The notes beneath the pieces are model-generated. The model did no database searches, had not been told where the DNA came from, and saw only the letters and a program-made list of their open reading frames with translations. Shown in pieces: positions 32,365 to 43,079 of a stretch of DNA of 64,000 nucleotides. Source of the stretch: Adiantum capillus-veneris (taxonomy: Eukaryota; Streptophyta; Polypodiopsida; Polypodiales; Pteridaceae); contig CM043963.1 of the NCBI GenBank assembly GCA_014529385.2, positions 106,295,912 through 106,359,911 on the forward strand, written 5' to 3'. Numbering within the stretch: position 1 is the first letter of the stretch; each line of letters opens with the position of its first letter. The translations under genes were made by a program, and so were the position numbers.

Positions 32365-33049
32365 TTTTGAAAGTCAATGAAGCATCTTTACAATGTATGT
32401 GAGCATCATTGGCTTTAAGTCAATTCATTCCTAGGATTCCATCGTAGATTCCTATGGGTAAGACTCTGAAGTTTGCAGACGTATTGTGTCCATCCAAAAC
32501 AAAATCCAAGTTATGCATTGAAGTAGAAGATCTAACCTTTCTACTTGTAGCTAATTCTACTGTGCATCAGGGTGTTCATGCAAAATGAGATTTTTGATGC
32601 ACTTAGGAGATATGAAAGAATGTGTACTCCCTGAGTCAATCAATAAGGTAAAATGGTTACCTTGATACTCCACTAGGATTTGAATTACTAAAATTTTTTC
32701 ATTCACTCCTTGATGCTCAATGGCAGCATGAACATATGCATTTGCATGATTTCCTTCACCTCTAGCCCCTTGAGCTCTGTTAACTTGAGGTCTTTCTTAA
32801 GGTCTTTGATTCCTCCTCCTTCGGATGAGCTTGAGGTTAACATTTCCATTGTTGTTATCGTTGGCAGACAGTCTATTCCAGACAAAAGGTGGATTGCGTG
32901 GTCTAAAATTCCCTCGGTTTGAGGTTGTCTCTGGTTTTGGTTGAAGTTTTGCTGATTGAAGTTCCTCTGAATTGTCGATGGTCTAGGTCTAAAATTTCCA
33001 GCATTCCGATTTGAATTGAAGTTTTTATATCCATAATTGTTCGCTAATC

Positions 33050-33796
33050 TTGTGAAGCTTAATTGTTAAATGGACAATCCCTGGACTATTGACCAGGATC
33101 AAAACAAGCGTAGCACAAATGATCCTGTCTGGCCTTCATATGTAATAAGTTCTCACTTCTTTGTTGTGGATTTCTAGACCTTTGTTCCTCCTCAGGACGA
33201 GGCCTTTTGATTTCACGAACAGGAGTAGGTTCTGGTTTTCTCTTTCCGGTAGTAGGTAACTCTATTTCAATGGGTTTGCTTGCATCAAGGACATCTGCAA
33301 AATTGGTAAGACGAAGACTCTGGAGTCTAGTCTTCATAGGATTATGTAACCCTGACATGAATCGAGCTACCTTGACCTCTTGAGTCATCCCTTCTGAAGC
33401 ATACTTGACTAGGGTTTAGAAATGATAGTATAATTCCAGATCTCTGGTTCCTTGAGTATAGTCAAGAAACTCATTCATACGGTTTGAATGATAAACTTTG
33501 TTCTGATAGTTCTTCTTGAGTTTTTCTTGAGTTGAGTTTTAAGATAAGCCCAAGTTGCAACATTATGATCAAGATTGTTTTCTATGCAATGGTCTCTCTA
33601 CCAATGCTTGGCTATTTTCTCTAGTTTGAACTTAGCAATGATAGCTTACTACAGATGAATTAGCCAAATCAAAGTAGTCATCCATGTGTTCAATCCAATC
33701 TTCAAAAACTTTGCCTATATCTTTTCCTTCGGCGCTAAAATTTTCAGGTTGAGATTTCCGAAGCATAGCATCAATGTCTCTATCAATGACGCTCAT
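33050..33796 (-). pseudogene. Gypsy gag with zinc-knuckle remnant (29-34 kb element)
   Basis: ATG at 33796 opens MSVIDRDIDAMLRKSQPENF, followed by GKVFEDWIEHMDDYFDLA, typical of plant gypsy gag. After several frame breaks the frame at 33086-33388 reads VARFMSGLHNPMKTRLQSL…LTNFADVLDASKPIEIE and LCYACFDPGQ. There the zinc-knuckle His is lost and a stop follows. The first codons lie inside the left arm of the inverted repeat. Confidence 0.82.
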
Positions 33797-34325
33797 TTAA
33801 TATGGCTTTCATCATCATTGAAATTAAAAAAAATCACAAAAATGTCAATTGGTGTTGGAATTTGAAGCTTTTGACACTGCCAATGCATTCAAAACGTCCA
33901 AAAACCTAAAAAATGCCTATCGACTTGCCTCAATCTAACACCCAAAGAGGGAGAAATCGCCAAAAAATCCCTAAAAAGGGGATTTTGGATCATGGCGCGC
34001 GAGGGACCGTCTGGAGAATTTAAGGTGACCCTCTACGCGCCATGATCCAAATTTTTTATAATTTGCCTCATGACACGCGGAGGGCCATTTGGAATTTTCC
34101 ACATGCCCCCCCCGCGCGCCGTGAGACAAATTCTTTTTTTTAGAGATATTTTGACAATTCCTCCCTCCTTGACTGTCAGATTGAGGCAAGTAGATAGACA
34201 ATTTTTAAGTTTTTGGTCATTTTGGACGCATTGGCAGTTTCAAAAACTTTAAATTCTAACACCAACTGATAATTTTGTGATTTTTTAAATTTCAATGACG
34301 ACGAAAGCTATATTGAATGAGCGTT
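33789..34325. repeat. Hierarchical inverted repeat (foldback) at the gypsy gag 5' end
   Basis: The left arm 33789-33976 and right arm 34138-34325 are inverted copies (about 188 bp each, ~80% or better by eye). For example, left CACTGCCAATGC mirrors right GCATTGGCAGTTT. The 161-bp centre holds two further hairpins: about 33982-34056 (TTGGATCATGGCGCG / CGCGCCATGATCCAA) and 34061-34132 (TTGCCTCATGACACGCGG / CGCGCGCCGTGAGACAA). These look like diverged tandem copies of one palindrome. The left arm includes the start of gag (minus ATGAGCGT) and the right arm carries ATGAGCGT on the plus strand. Confidence 0.85.
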
Positions 34326-34862
34326 GTGTACTTCATGAAAACGACACACGCATTGAATGAAAAAGTGACCGTTTTCAAAGATTTTTGAAAAATTAGATTC
34401 ACTTTTCAGAGAGTTCAGTTGTCCTTTTGAACAAGTGCAAGTATATTTTAAGAACATTTTATTTCTTAGAAGGCCCTCCAAATGACCTCCGAAATCTCCT
34501 AATGTGTAGGAATCGTATAAAACTTTTACATGGCAAGGATTGTGGATTAGTGACTTTCCAAATAAGTCAAAGAACCATTTTCAAGGCATCGGGCTAAAGG
34601 AATGTTGGTCGTTGGTTTGGCATTGACGGCTTCATACATTGAACGTAACAATGTTGAGACATCTCGTAGCCATTACTAAGGGTAGTATGTTTCTAGCTAT
34701 CTATGTTTCCTTTGTTGGTCTCAAGGTAAGTTCATAAACACTTATGTACAATACTTGGTTAGTGACAATAATCTCCTTTCCCAACTTGGATTGTATCCAC
34801 TCGATACTCCCAACGGATGAGGGCTTATATTCAGGTGGTCTAAACTCGGGGTTTCCAGTAGC
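34326..34862. other. No recognised gene
   Basis: A+T-rich sequence between the foldback and the 34.9-kb gypsy element. No open frame or repeat stands out. The minus-strand frame at 34742-34972 overlaps the LTR and is not a gene. Confidence 0.4.
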
Positions 34863-34867
34863 GTAAT

Positions 34868-34990
34868 TGTAAGAAAATGGGTCCTATGGGCAAGGCCATT
34901 GGCATGGGCGGACAGTGTGTACGCTAGGGGAAGGCTATAAGATAGCATGGTTGGGTGGAGACTAGCACACACATCACCACTGTCCTTTCA
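34868..34990 (+). repeat. 5' LTR (123 bp) of the 35-41 kb gypsy element
   Basis: It matches 40641-40763 with equal length, and TG…CA ends are present. The primer site follows one base after it. Confidence 0.9.
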
Positions 34991-34991
34991 C

Positions 34992-35003
34992 TGGTATCCA
35001 AGC
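34992..35003 (+). promoter_or_regulatory. Primer-binding site of the 35-41 kb gypsy element
   Basis: TGGTATCCAAGC is a two-mismatch form of the initiator-Met tRNA-complementary TGGTATCAGAGC, located directly after the 5' LTR. Confidence 0.85.
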
Positions 35004-35728
35004 TATTTTTGGGAGGAGGCTAAAAGCGGCTTGCATGTGCGTGCGACACCCTGCTTCTCTTCCACGTTCTACAGACAACGACGTCCCTGCTGTGCAGCAA
35101 AAAGAAGACAGGCACAATTTTCTGTGCGAGTAGTGCGTGGACAAACAACGACAATCGATTGCGGCGCTCCATCTACGCCCGCGACTAAGGTGGGTGACCA
35201 AGGCAAACTCAACCGACAACTCGACGGCACCATGGCTCCGAAGGCTTCCATTGGCTGTGCGCGTAGGAAGGCTCGCTTAACCCTTGCATAAGGAGGGTTG
35301 AACCCATCCCATGAGGGTAAGAGACCAACACTTTACCATCAAGCTATTGGCTCTTGTTGTGTATAACAAGGAAAGATAGTCTACTTGTGTTGAAAGGAAA
35401 ACTAGAAGGAAAGGGAAAGCTTCAAACTTCAAGGAAGTAGCTTTAGCCTTCCTTTTCACTTCTTGGAGGAAGACAATTTTCTTCCAAAATTTCTTTTTTC
35501 TTCAAGGAGGTAGCTTCAAAGTGAAGAAAAGCCTTCACAAAAACGATGAGTTTTTGTGAAGAATCATCAAAGGTGTTTACAAGGAACGACAAGTGAAGCG
35601 CTTAAATTTCCGCAAGGCGAGATTTGCAAGCAACGCAAATCGCGGAGCATACAAAACACAAAGACTTCAATTTCTCAAGGTACAAGTTGTCGTTTCTTTT
35701 TCTCTCTTTGCATTAGTGTGTGTTTACC
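35004..35728 (+). other. Leader of the 35-41 kb gypsy element
   Basis: Between primer site and gag ATG. The first 290 bases are noticeably G+C-richer than the rest. A tRNA-like block sits at 35290-35353 on the minus strand. No retroelement domain is present. Confidence 0.5.
35290..35353 (-). other. tRNA-like block (possible SINE head or relic tRNA)
   Basis: On the minus strand GAGCCAATAGCTTGATGG begins the block. TAGCTTGATGG matches a Pol III A box and GGGTTCAACCC about 40 bases on resembles a B box. Spacing suits a tRNA, but the acceptor and T stems do not pair cleanly. A tRNA-derived SINE promoter or a decayed tRNA is possible; it is not called as a functional gene. Confidence 0.35.
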
Positions 35729-37044
35729 ATGGCTAGTGAGGATATCCCACCTACACACATGTTTGATTTTGATCACGTAGATCAAAATCAGGGCACCACG
35801 AGTGCTGCTGACACTAATATGCATGATGATGATGATCTAGGAGATCATGTGCTTGTAGATATGTCTTCTTTCAAGACTTTGGAACATCGCCAAAGCGTAC
35901 TTGAAAGAAACCTCTCTGCACTCAATGCAAATGTTACCAATCTTACGTAGTTACTTATGACATTTATGAATTCACAGACGACTCAAGGAGCCACAAGTGG
36001 CACGGTTCAAGGGAACCAAGCTTGCACGACTCCAGGAGTCCAAGAGACAAGTGCTGCAGAAGATGCAGAAGGTAGCAATGCATTACTTAAGAATATCACC
36101 ATTCTTGAGTTTCATGGGGAAGAGCATGATCGCAACAAGGATGCGCTCAATACGTTCTTACACAAATGGAGTGATATTCATAGATTGAGACACACCCCGG
36201 ATATAAAGACAAATGTGGAAACAAGTCTATCTCTTAAAGGCAAGGCCAATAAGTGGTGGATGACATTTCCAATAGATGCTGGTCCTCCGTCTTGGGCTGC
36301 GTTTCAAGATTCTTTCTCCAAAGAGTTTTTGGACTCCAACGAAGAAGATAAGAATTGGTTAGCATGGGATGCATGCCACATGTTTGGCCTCTCTTTCACA
36401 TAGTACCTTTCAAAGTATCGAGAAATCATATTAAAACTAAAAGGTCTAGATGAATTCCAAAAGATACGGGGTTTTAATAGGGGTCTTGACAAAGACTATC
36501 ATCTTCATGTCAAGACCCAACATCCAAAAACTTTGGAAGAAGCCATTAGTCATGCACAAAGATATGATGATGACCAAGAGAGGAAAGGAAATGTTCCCTA
36601 CTCTAAGAATAATTTTTCTAAGAGCAATGTGGCTAAGACCCAATGGCGAGGTAGATCTCCCACACGTTCCAAGAGGAATAAGAGACAATCTACCTCTCCA
36701 TGCCCACAAGAGGCTAGGAAGCCTAAGCAATCACGAGATACTTCGCGTGGGTCTCTCAACACTGCTGATTTTGAGCGTGCAAAGAAAGACAATTTGTGTT
36801 TTAGATGTCTTTCAGACCAACATAACAAGAAAGATTGCCCTCTTTTCCAAGGCAAAGAAAAGGCCATGCACACGGTGCAACGCCTCACATTATATTCATC
36901 TCCTAAATATTGTGCTGTAGAGGTTCTTCATATGGAAGAAAAGCACAAGTGTTGTGTGCCTACTTCAATGTGGCAGCCCACCTTTGGCCCCCATGATTTG
37001 ATTCGCATGCATGGCACTATTAACGGACAACATGTTTGTATTTA
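35729..37044 (+). pseudogene. Gypsy gag (35-41 kb element)
   Basis: It starts at ATG 35729 (MASEDIPPTHMFDFDHVDQN). A TAG near 35948 and another near 36402 break it, but the reading is otherwise kept. The capsid-like part shows DALNTFLHKWSDIHRL and SLSLKGKANKWWMTF. An intact CCHC zinc knuckle CFRCLSDQHNKKDC lies near 36797-36838, preceded by a Ser/Arg/Lys-rich stretch. Gag would form particles and bind the element RNA. Confidence 0.88.
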
Positions 37045-37507
37045 AATGGATGATGGTGCAACTCATAACTTCTTAAACTATAAGCTAGTCAAGAAATTGA
37101 AGCTTACACAGACTCCCTGATCTCACAAGTATGTGGTGGAGCAGATGTCTGGGAATGATAAAGAAGTATGGGACACGATAGTTCAAGGGGTTGAGCTTAT
37201 TGTTCAAGATCATACGATGACCCTTGACTTCCAAGTTATGAACATGGACCGTGCTGATGTAGTTTTAGGACAGGAGTGGCTGCATGGTTTAGCAAACACA
37301 CTGCACACTAGTTATGAACACAACTCCTTATCCTTTATGGCCAATGGTAAACATGCGCTTTTTCCTGGTGAGAAAAATATACCATCTGCACCTCTTATAT
37401 GTACAGCCGAGCTTTCTATTTTGCAGAAAGTAAATTTAATAGATGAAGTCTTTTTGTGTTACTGCTTGTCTCCAAGTCTTGTGAATCTCAAGAGCAAAGT
37501 GTGGTGA
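37045..37507 (+). pseudogene. Gypsy protease region (35-41 kb element)
   Basis: After a stop at 37043, the frame continues with the protease active-site-like DDGATHNFLNYKLVKKL (normally D-S/T-G-A). MDRADVVLGQEWLHGL follows, typical of the protease C-terminal half. A TGA near 37120 interrupts it. Confidence 0.82.
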
Positions 37508-38754
37508 ATTCTAGTAATGGTATGCAAAGTGCAATGAATTCTAATGATAAACAAAGTGTAAACAAATCTAACAAGCAAAGTGCTCTCAATTTTAATTCTA
37601 TAGAGCAACGTGCAATTGTTGTAAAACAAAAATTACAGGAATTACAAGATTCTCCATCCCAGCATAACTCTAATTTACTTTCTCCTTTTGCACGGCAAAA
37701 GCTGACTCACTTACTCACGGAGTATAGTGATGTATTCTCAAGTGATTCACCACCGGGTTTACTCCCTACATGTGATGTGAAACATGGCATAGATGTCTTG
37801 CCAGACACTAAACTAGTGAGTAAACCACCTTATCGTATGAGTGCTAAAGAAGACAAGGAGGTTGAGAGTCAGTTGGCTGACTACCTCGCTCGTGGTTTCA
37901 TTAGACCTAACACTTTGCCTTGGGCATCACTAATTCTATTGGTAAAAAAGAAAGATGGTACTATGCGCATGTGCGTAGATTATCGCGGATTAAATGCGAT
38001 AACCATCAAGAACAAGTATCCTCTGCTTCGAGTGGATGAGTTTTTTGATCAACTCCACGGGGCAAGATACTATACAAAGATAGATCTTCGTTCAGGATAC
38101 CACCAGATACGTATCCTACTGCAAGATATCTCCAAAAATGCCTTTAGAACACGGTTCGGGCATTTTGAATTTTTGGTTATGCCTTTTGGTCTAATCAATG
38201 CTGCAACTACATTTATGACACTCATGGATAGTGTCTTACGTCCCTATCTTGGAAAATTTGTTGTGGTTTTCCTTGATGATATTCTCATTTACAGTAAGAC
38301 TGAAGATGAACACATAGAACACTTACGATTAGTGTTTGAACAGCTACGAACTCACGCATTGTATGCTAAGAAAAGCAAGTGCAATTTCTTTAAAACAATG
38401 ATACATTACCTCGGTCATGTGATCTCTTATTCTGGCATCAAGATGGACACTGACAAGGTCGCTGCAATTCTTCGATGGCCACATCCCAACACGATTGAGG
38501 AGCTTCAAATATTATTAGGCATGGCTGGATTTTATCGACAGTATATCCGTGACTATGCCAAAATCACTGTTCCTATGATGGATCAACTTAAAGAAAAAGG
38601 TAAGACCTTTTCTTGGGAGGAAGCCCAAAAACGTAGTTTCGAACAGCTCAAGGTAGCTATAGCCACAACTCCCATCCTACCAATCGTCGACCCACTTAAG
38701 CCGTTTGTGGTAGAGACTCATGCTAGTGATAAAGCCATCGGTGTGGTTCTCTAG
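37456..38754 (+). CDS. Gypsy reverse transcriptase-RNase H frame (35-41 kb element)
   Basis: This 432-codon uninterrupted frame contains [76 protein letters not shown] and the intact catalytic [16 protein letters not shown]. Then come the thumb ([19 protein letters not shown]) and the RNase H start ([18 protein letters not shown]), where the normal D-A-S is present as H-A-S. A TAG at 38752-38754 ends it, and RNase H resumes directly downstream (GRTIAFESKKL). The listed start is arbitrary; the frame would be part of a Gag-Pol product. Confidence 0.9.
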   Translation: MLLLVSKSCESQEQSVVNSSNGMQSAMNSNDKQSVNKSNKQSALNFNSIEQRAIVVKQKLQELQDSPSQHNSNLLSPFARQKLTHLLTEYSDVFSSDSPPGLLPTCDVKHGIDVLPDTKLVSKPPYRMSAKEDKEVESQLADYLARGFIRPNTLPWASLILLVKKKDGTMRMCVDYRGLNAITIKNKYPLLRVDEFFDQLHGARYYTKIDLRSGYHQIRILLQDISKNAFRTRFGHFEFLVMPFGLINAATTFMTLMDSVLRPYLGKFVVVFLDDILIYSKTEDEHIEHLRLVFEQLRTHALYAKKSKCNFFKTMIHYLGHVISYSGIKMDTDKVAAILRWPHPNTIEELQILLGMAGFYRQYIRDYAKITVPMMDQLKEKGKTFSWEEAQKRSFEQLKVAIATTPILPIVDPLKPFVVETHASDKAIGVVL

Positions 38755-39250
38755 GAGGGAAGAACTATAGCCTTTGAAAGTAAAAAGTTAGATAGAGCTC
38801 AACAGAATTATTCTGTCTATGAGAGAGAGCTCTATGCCATAATTCACGCTTTACGAAAGCGGCGACACTATTTATATGGTACCAAGTTTGAAGTGGTTTT
38901 TGACCATGAGAGTATCAAATGGTTTACTACTTGAAGGGCCGTAAAGCTAGATGGGCAGAAATCCTTCAAGATTATGATTGTAAGCTACGATATCGCAAGG
39001 GGCGATATAATATAGTAGCGGATGCACTAATTCGGATGCCTCAGATTAATTCACTTGCTTTCACGGAACTAAAGAGTGGATTTTTGGAGTCATTATGCGG
39101 CAAGTGTGCACAAGATCAATCATATGCTAAAGTGTGGAGTGCAGTTTTAAAAAGGGATCTCTCACACTCACATGTCTCTGAACAGCCATATCAACATGTC
39201 TCTGCACGCGTAGATAGAAACTCCAACACACAGAGCTCCACCCCTACTTA
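38755..39250 (+). pseudogene. Gypsy RNase H and connection (35-41 kb element)
   Basis: RNase H continues as FESKKLDRAQQNYSVYEREL and LYAIIHALRKRRHYL. After a frame change near 38915 come GRKARWAEILQDYDCKLRYR and KGRYNIVADALIRMP, the standard end of gypsy RNase H. Confidence 0.85.
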
Positions 39251-40310
39251 GGAAGAGCTTAACCGATGGAAGAATTTTTCCATTGATGATGGCTACTTAC
39301 TCCACAAAGGTAGAGTATGTGTGCCAAAGGACTCAGACACTAGGCGCCAAATCTTATTTGAGTGTCACGATAGTCCAAGTGCTGGTCATCCAGGTATCCA
39401 TAAGACGTATGCCTTAGTTTGACGGCAATTTTATTGGCCGGACTTACATCATGATGTTCAAGAGTACGTACTAAACTACCAACAGTGCCAAGTTAATAAA
39501 GCAGAGCGCCTCAAGGTAGGTGGCCTTTTACATCCTTTAGAGATTCCATAAGGTAAGTGGGAGAGTATCTCTATGGATTTTGTAGTAGGACTATGTACTA
39601 AAAATCATGGCCATGATGCCATTTGGGTAATTGTAGACTGTCTCAGAAAGATGGGTCAATTCATTCCCATTAAGACTACGATTAAGACACCGGAATTAGC
39701 ACGGCTATTTGTAGAGCATATATATAAACTCTACAGTCTTCCAGCTAGTATCATCAGTGACAGAGATTGAAAGTTTGATAATCACTTCTGGAGAATTGTG
39801 TTCCAAAAGTTGGAAACTAAACTTAATCTAAGTACGGCTGATCATCCAAAACGGATGGTCAAATAGAAAGAGTTAATCAAGTGCTAGAGGATATGCTACG
39901 AGCATACGTTAGCAAGAAGCAAACCAATTGGGAAGACTACTTACCTATATTGGAATTTGCTTATAATAGTTCAAAGCATGTGACTACAGGGTTTAATCCA
40001 TTTATGCTTCTGTATGGATTTCAACTTAGATCACCCGTTACGGTGGGGTTGGCTAAGGAGAAGATACAACAAGCGAATTATTTTCTCCAAGACCATTTTA
40101 CATGCTTCGAGTTTCTCAACAAAATGTTAAGCAATCTCAAGATCGATATAAGAAGTACGTAGATGAGCATCGACGTCTTGCTACTTTCGGAGAAGGAGAC
40201 AAGGTTTTTCTCAAAGTTTCAGAGAATTTAGAAAGTCTGAAGACGGGAAAGTTGCTAAACTTTCACCACGCTATTGTGGAATGTTTACCATTCTCAAATG
40301 TATAGGTCAA
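39251..40310 (+). pseudogene. Gypsy integrase (35-41 kb element)
   Basis: The zinc-binding block (HDSPSAGHPGIHKTYAL…RQFYWPDL, then CQQCQVNKAE in approximate form) is followed by WESISMDFVVGL, AIWVIVDCLRKMGQFIPIKT, YSLPASIISDRD and, after frame changes, DMLRAYVSKKQTNWEDYLPI with EFAYNSSKHVTTGFNPF. The region with DRYKKYVDEHRRLATFGEGD and KVFLKVSENLESLKTGK leads to the C-terminal domain. Stops at 39420 and 39769 disable it. Confidence 0.85.
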
Positions 40311-40640
40311 GTGGCCTATAAGTTAGCTCTTCCAGGGCACTCACGAGTTCATCCCGTTTTTCATGTTAGCCATTTACGAAAACAGCTAGGACATAATAAT
40401 AATGTCATTGACACAGGTGTGTTGGTTGACCTTATCTCACCGCCAAGCATTCCTCATGAGCTCGAAAAGATTTTGTATTCTCATGAGCTTCTCACCAGAC
40501 ATCATGTCAGACGACAGGTGTTGGTAAAATGTCTAGATAGACCTGAAGAAGGTTTTACATGGGAGAATGTCTCCGCACTTATAAAACATTTTCCTACGTT
40601 CGTTTTCGAGGACAAAAATGATTCTCCAAGGGGGGGGTAA
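40311..40640 (+). CDS. Integrase C-terminal chromodomain (35-41 kb element)
   Basis: The frame at 40281-40640 reads GQVAYKLALPGHSRVHPVFH and VSHLRKQLG, then a chromodomain-like block ILYSHELLTRHHVRRQVLVK, CLDRPEEGFTWENVSALIKH and FPTFVFEDK, ending at the polypurine tract. Chromodomain gypsy elements use this module to bind histone marks and bias integration. Confidence 0.87.
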   Translation: MAYKLALPGHSRVHPVFHVSHLRKQLGHNNNVIDTGVLVDLISPPSIPHELEKILYSHELLTRHHVRRQVLVKCLDRPEEGFTWENVSALIKHFPTFVFEDKNDSPRGG

Positions 40641-40763
40641 TGTAAGGACATGGGTCCTATGGGCAAGGCCATCAGCATGACCGGATAGTGTGTACGCTAG
40701 GGGGAGGCTATAAGATAGCACGGTTGGGTGGAGACTAGCACACACATTACCACCGCCCTTTCA
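40641..40763 (+). repeat. 3' LTR (123 bp) of the 35-41 kb gypsy element
   Basis: Same length as the 5' LTR, with about 10% substitutions. A TGGTACCAAGC string follows closely (40768-40778), by chance or from an older neighbouring copy. Confidence 0.9.
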
Positions 40764-43079
40764 ATAATGGTACCAAGCTTGGAATGTATTAGGTACAATA
40801 CAATTCATGGAAATCAACCTTTTCTTCTCTTCCACATTATGCATGGTAGTGACAAGCCTTTGCACTTCCACTCCAATTTGAAGATGCTCCTCCATCATAA
40901 GGTGGGAGAGTATATCCGCCTATATCCCTCGAGATAAGATGTCAGTCATCTACACACACACCCCATCACTCAAGTTAGTTAGAATGATAAAGCTCAAATA
41001 TTATATCCTCAAAATAATATGTGTTATATCAAAATCAAATTTTTATAACCGTAGAAGACCAAAAAGATACATGGTGTCTCTAGGGAGATACATAAGTATG
41101 AAAGGGTCCTATGAACCAATTCTTGGTTCCTACAACCGAGGTTCTACCCCTATATTTTTTCACATCTCGAGTTTCAAAGTTTAGAACTTCAACTTGTGTA
41201 GTAAAATTCACGTCTTCCTTTTCTTACCATTCCTTTCCTCCTAATACATCAGTGGGTGGTAATCCATTAAAACAGTCTACATGAGCATGGGATTCATTAA
41301 CATCATCTCTATAGAAATATCTACTTGATTTCGCTACCATTGGTTGTGCTTGGGAAAAGTCATTAATGCACCTGGGCTTCTTGTAGTCATCAAAAGTAAT
41401 AGTGACATTGTGAGGATTGTATTTGAGAATAGGTCCATAGAATCTATTGAACCAATCCTGGGGTACATAATAGAATTGTTTGCTACCATTTGATTTCTTC
41501 CATGCATGATTATGACCTTTTCACAAAAGCCGTATCTTTGGTTTAGCATGAGGTCCTTCTTACTAAGTATGAGCTCTCGACTCAGTATGGCCAAAAGAGA
41601 ACATAGGTTAAGGTAAAGAACATATCCCTGTACTTTAACGTTGCCTTCTTGGATTGTTTCCTTGACCCAAAGGTGATGATTGGTCATAAAACTATCAGGC
41701 ACTTGTGTTCGATGTTCAGGTTGAGCTTCAACATATAACTCCCATGCTACGTAAGTGTTCAGAACAAGGTAGTCTCTAGTCCCCTTTGAAGCTCAAACCA
41801 CTTTAATATCCCAATGGAAACTAAATCCAATAACATAATTGAAAAAGACCCTTTGTGAAAAACCACTTGGGAGTTCCATCTAGACAATTAAGAAGATTCA
41901 TCTAAAAACAACAAGGAGAGAAAAAACTTAGTACACATGTGAACCAAAACTGAGTCTATGCTTCTTTTATTCATCAAAATTTGATTTTTATGATTTCATT
42001 ACAATATTATGGGTGTCTAGGAGCCTATTCTCTAAATATCGTTTTAACCCTCATGGCAGGGTATTCTCTTAGATCTCCCATGGACAACATGATCTGTAGT
42101 TATCTTCTAGTTTTTCCTTCCCTATGACAGCTGCGCGAGCTTCAAAATTCTTAGCAACTTTGGAAATCCTTAACATTTGGGAGCGCATTGCCAAGAACTA
42201 GAACATGTCTTCTACGCCTAACCATATTCTGAGTTGAAGTAGTCTGAGGTTAGCAAACCAGTCTCTTGGACTGTCGTCAATATAGATGAAGAACTGAAGG
42301 AAGGGTTCTTGGTGATCGGTAAGGAAACTATGGTCAACAAGTTGTGCTTCCTGGCATGTCAAAGACTTTGGTCCTGATTTATAAGTAAAAGAGTTCCCTT
42401 TCATCCCTGGACAACCGTGTCACCATATTGTTGAATAGTATGGCCAAAACCTCATTCCCCTGGCTAAAGCATTCAGACGTCACTCTGGGAGCCATTTGTT
42501 ACTACAAAACAAACATTCAAGGAAAAAAAAATGCCATTGTTGGACACTCCAACCACTTTACCATAACTCAAACCAAACACTTCCATTCAAGAAGACAAGT
42601 CAAACAAGTACCACCAACCAATGTCACTTATATATGCATCATGAATACAATATCCTTTTCCAAACAGCAAGCATGAATATGTGCACAATGCACATAACTA
42701 ACCCGACTAGTATCAGGTTTTAGGATATCCCCATAACCTTAAACATATGCTCTGCTACCAGGTGAGAGATACCCCTCCCCAGGTGTCTATGCACAAAATA
42801 TACAATTTACACCTTTATAAAATTTTCAATATACATCAGAGTTGTAGAAGCATTTGCATGGGAGGAGGTTCTCAGTACCCGACCAAGCATGGATTTTAGG
42901 CCATGATCCGGACTGCATCCAGAGGCACCTAGCGACTAGTGCTACCCTTGAATGGGTGTTATGAAAGAAAGAGTACTCATGAAAAATATAACATTGTGGA
43001 GGGTGAATATATGTGTACACCGCATTGCGAGAAAAGAGAGAGAGCATAGTGGAGGATGAAATGGAGTACATAAAGACAT
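40764..43079. other. Non-coding DNA between two gypsy elements
   Basis: No gene is recognised in about 2.3 kb. The longest frame (41334-41702, minus, 122 codons) has no family pattern. No sizeable repeat was seen. Confidence 0.45.

Larger units (their letters stand above)
29385..33796 (-). mobile_element. Ty3-gypsy retrotransposon, decayed, 5' LTR not found
   Basis: The domain order on the minus strand is gag (33796 down to about 33050), protease/RT (32900-31400), RNase H (31370-30900), integrase (30600-29700) and a chromodomain-like tail. The tail reads EHLVKRS…EDATWERDDVMRLNYPDF near 29420-29530. A polypurine-like AAGTGTGGAGGA lies just before a probable 3' LTR start TGTAAGATCCC (minus, about 29385). 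Stops and frame changes occur throughout. In the RT the catalytic pair reads FFDVILVYS instead of F.DDIL.YS. A matching 5' LTR was not found. Instead, sequence beyond gag is an inverted repeat. Confidence 0.85.
34868..40763 (+). mobile_element. Ty3-gypsy chromodomain element with very short (123-bp) LTRs
   Basis: This 5.9-kb element has LTRs 34868-34990 and 40641-40763, both exactly 123 bp (TGTAAG…TTTCA). Its primer site is TGGTATCCAAGC at 34992-35003 and its polypurine tract AAGGGGGGGG is at 40628-40637. Near-identical 5-bp flanks are GTAAT (34863-34867) and ATAAT (40764-40768). The order is gag, protease, RT, RNase H, integrase, chromodomain. The LTRs differ at about 12 of 123 positions, so it is old. 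Stops interrupt gag (35948, 36402), protease (37044), RNase H (38754) and integrase (39250, 39420, 39769). Confidence 0.92.

Noticed and set aside
34742-34972. Paired minus-strand frames at 34742-34972 and 40533-40745 as a duplicated gene
   Set aside because: Their similarity is due to the two 123-bp LTRs of the gypsy element.
40764-40780. Second primer-binding site after the 3' LTR, suggesting a tandem gypsy array
   Set aside because: TGGTACCAAGC lacks a base and no gag leader follows; chance similarity is more likely.
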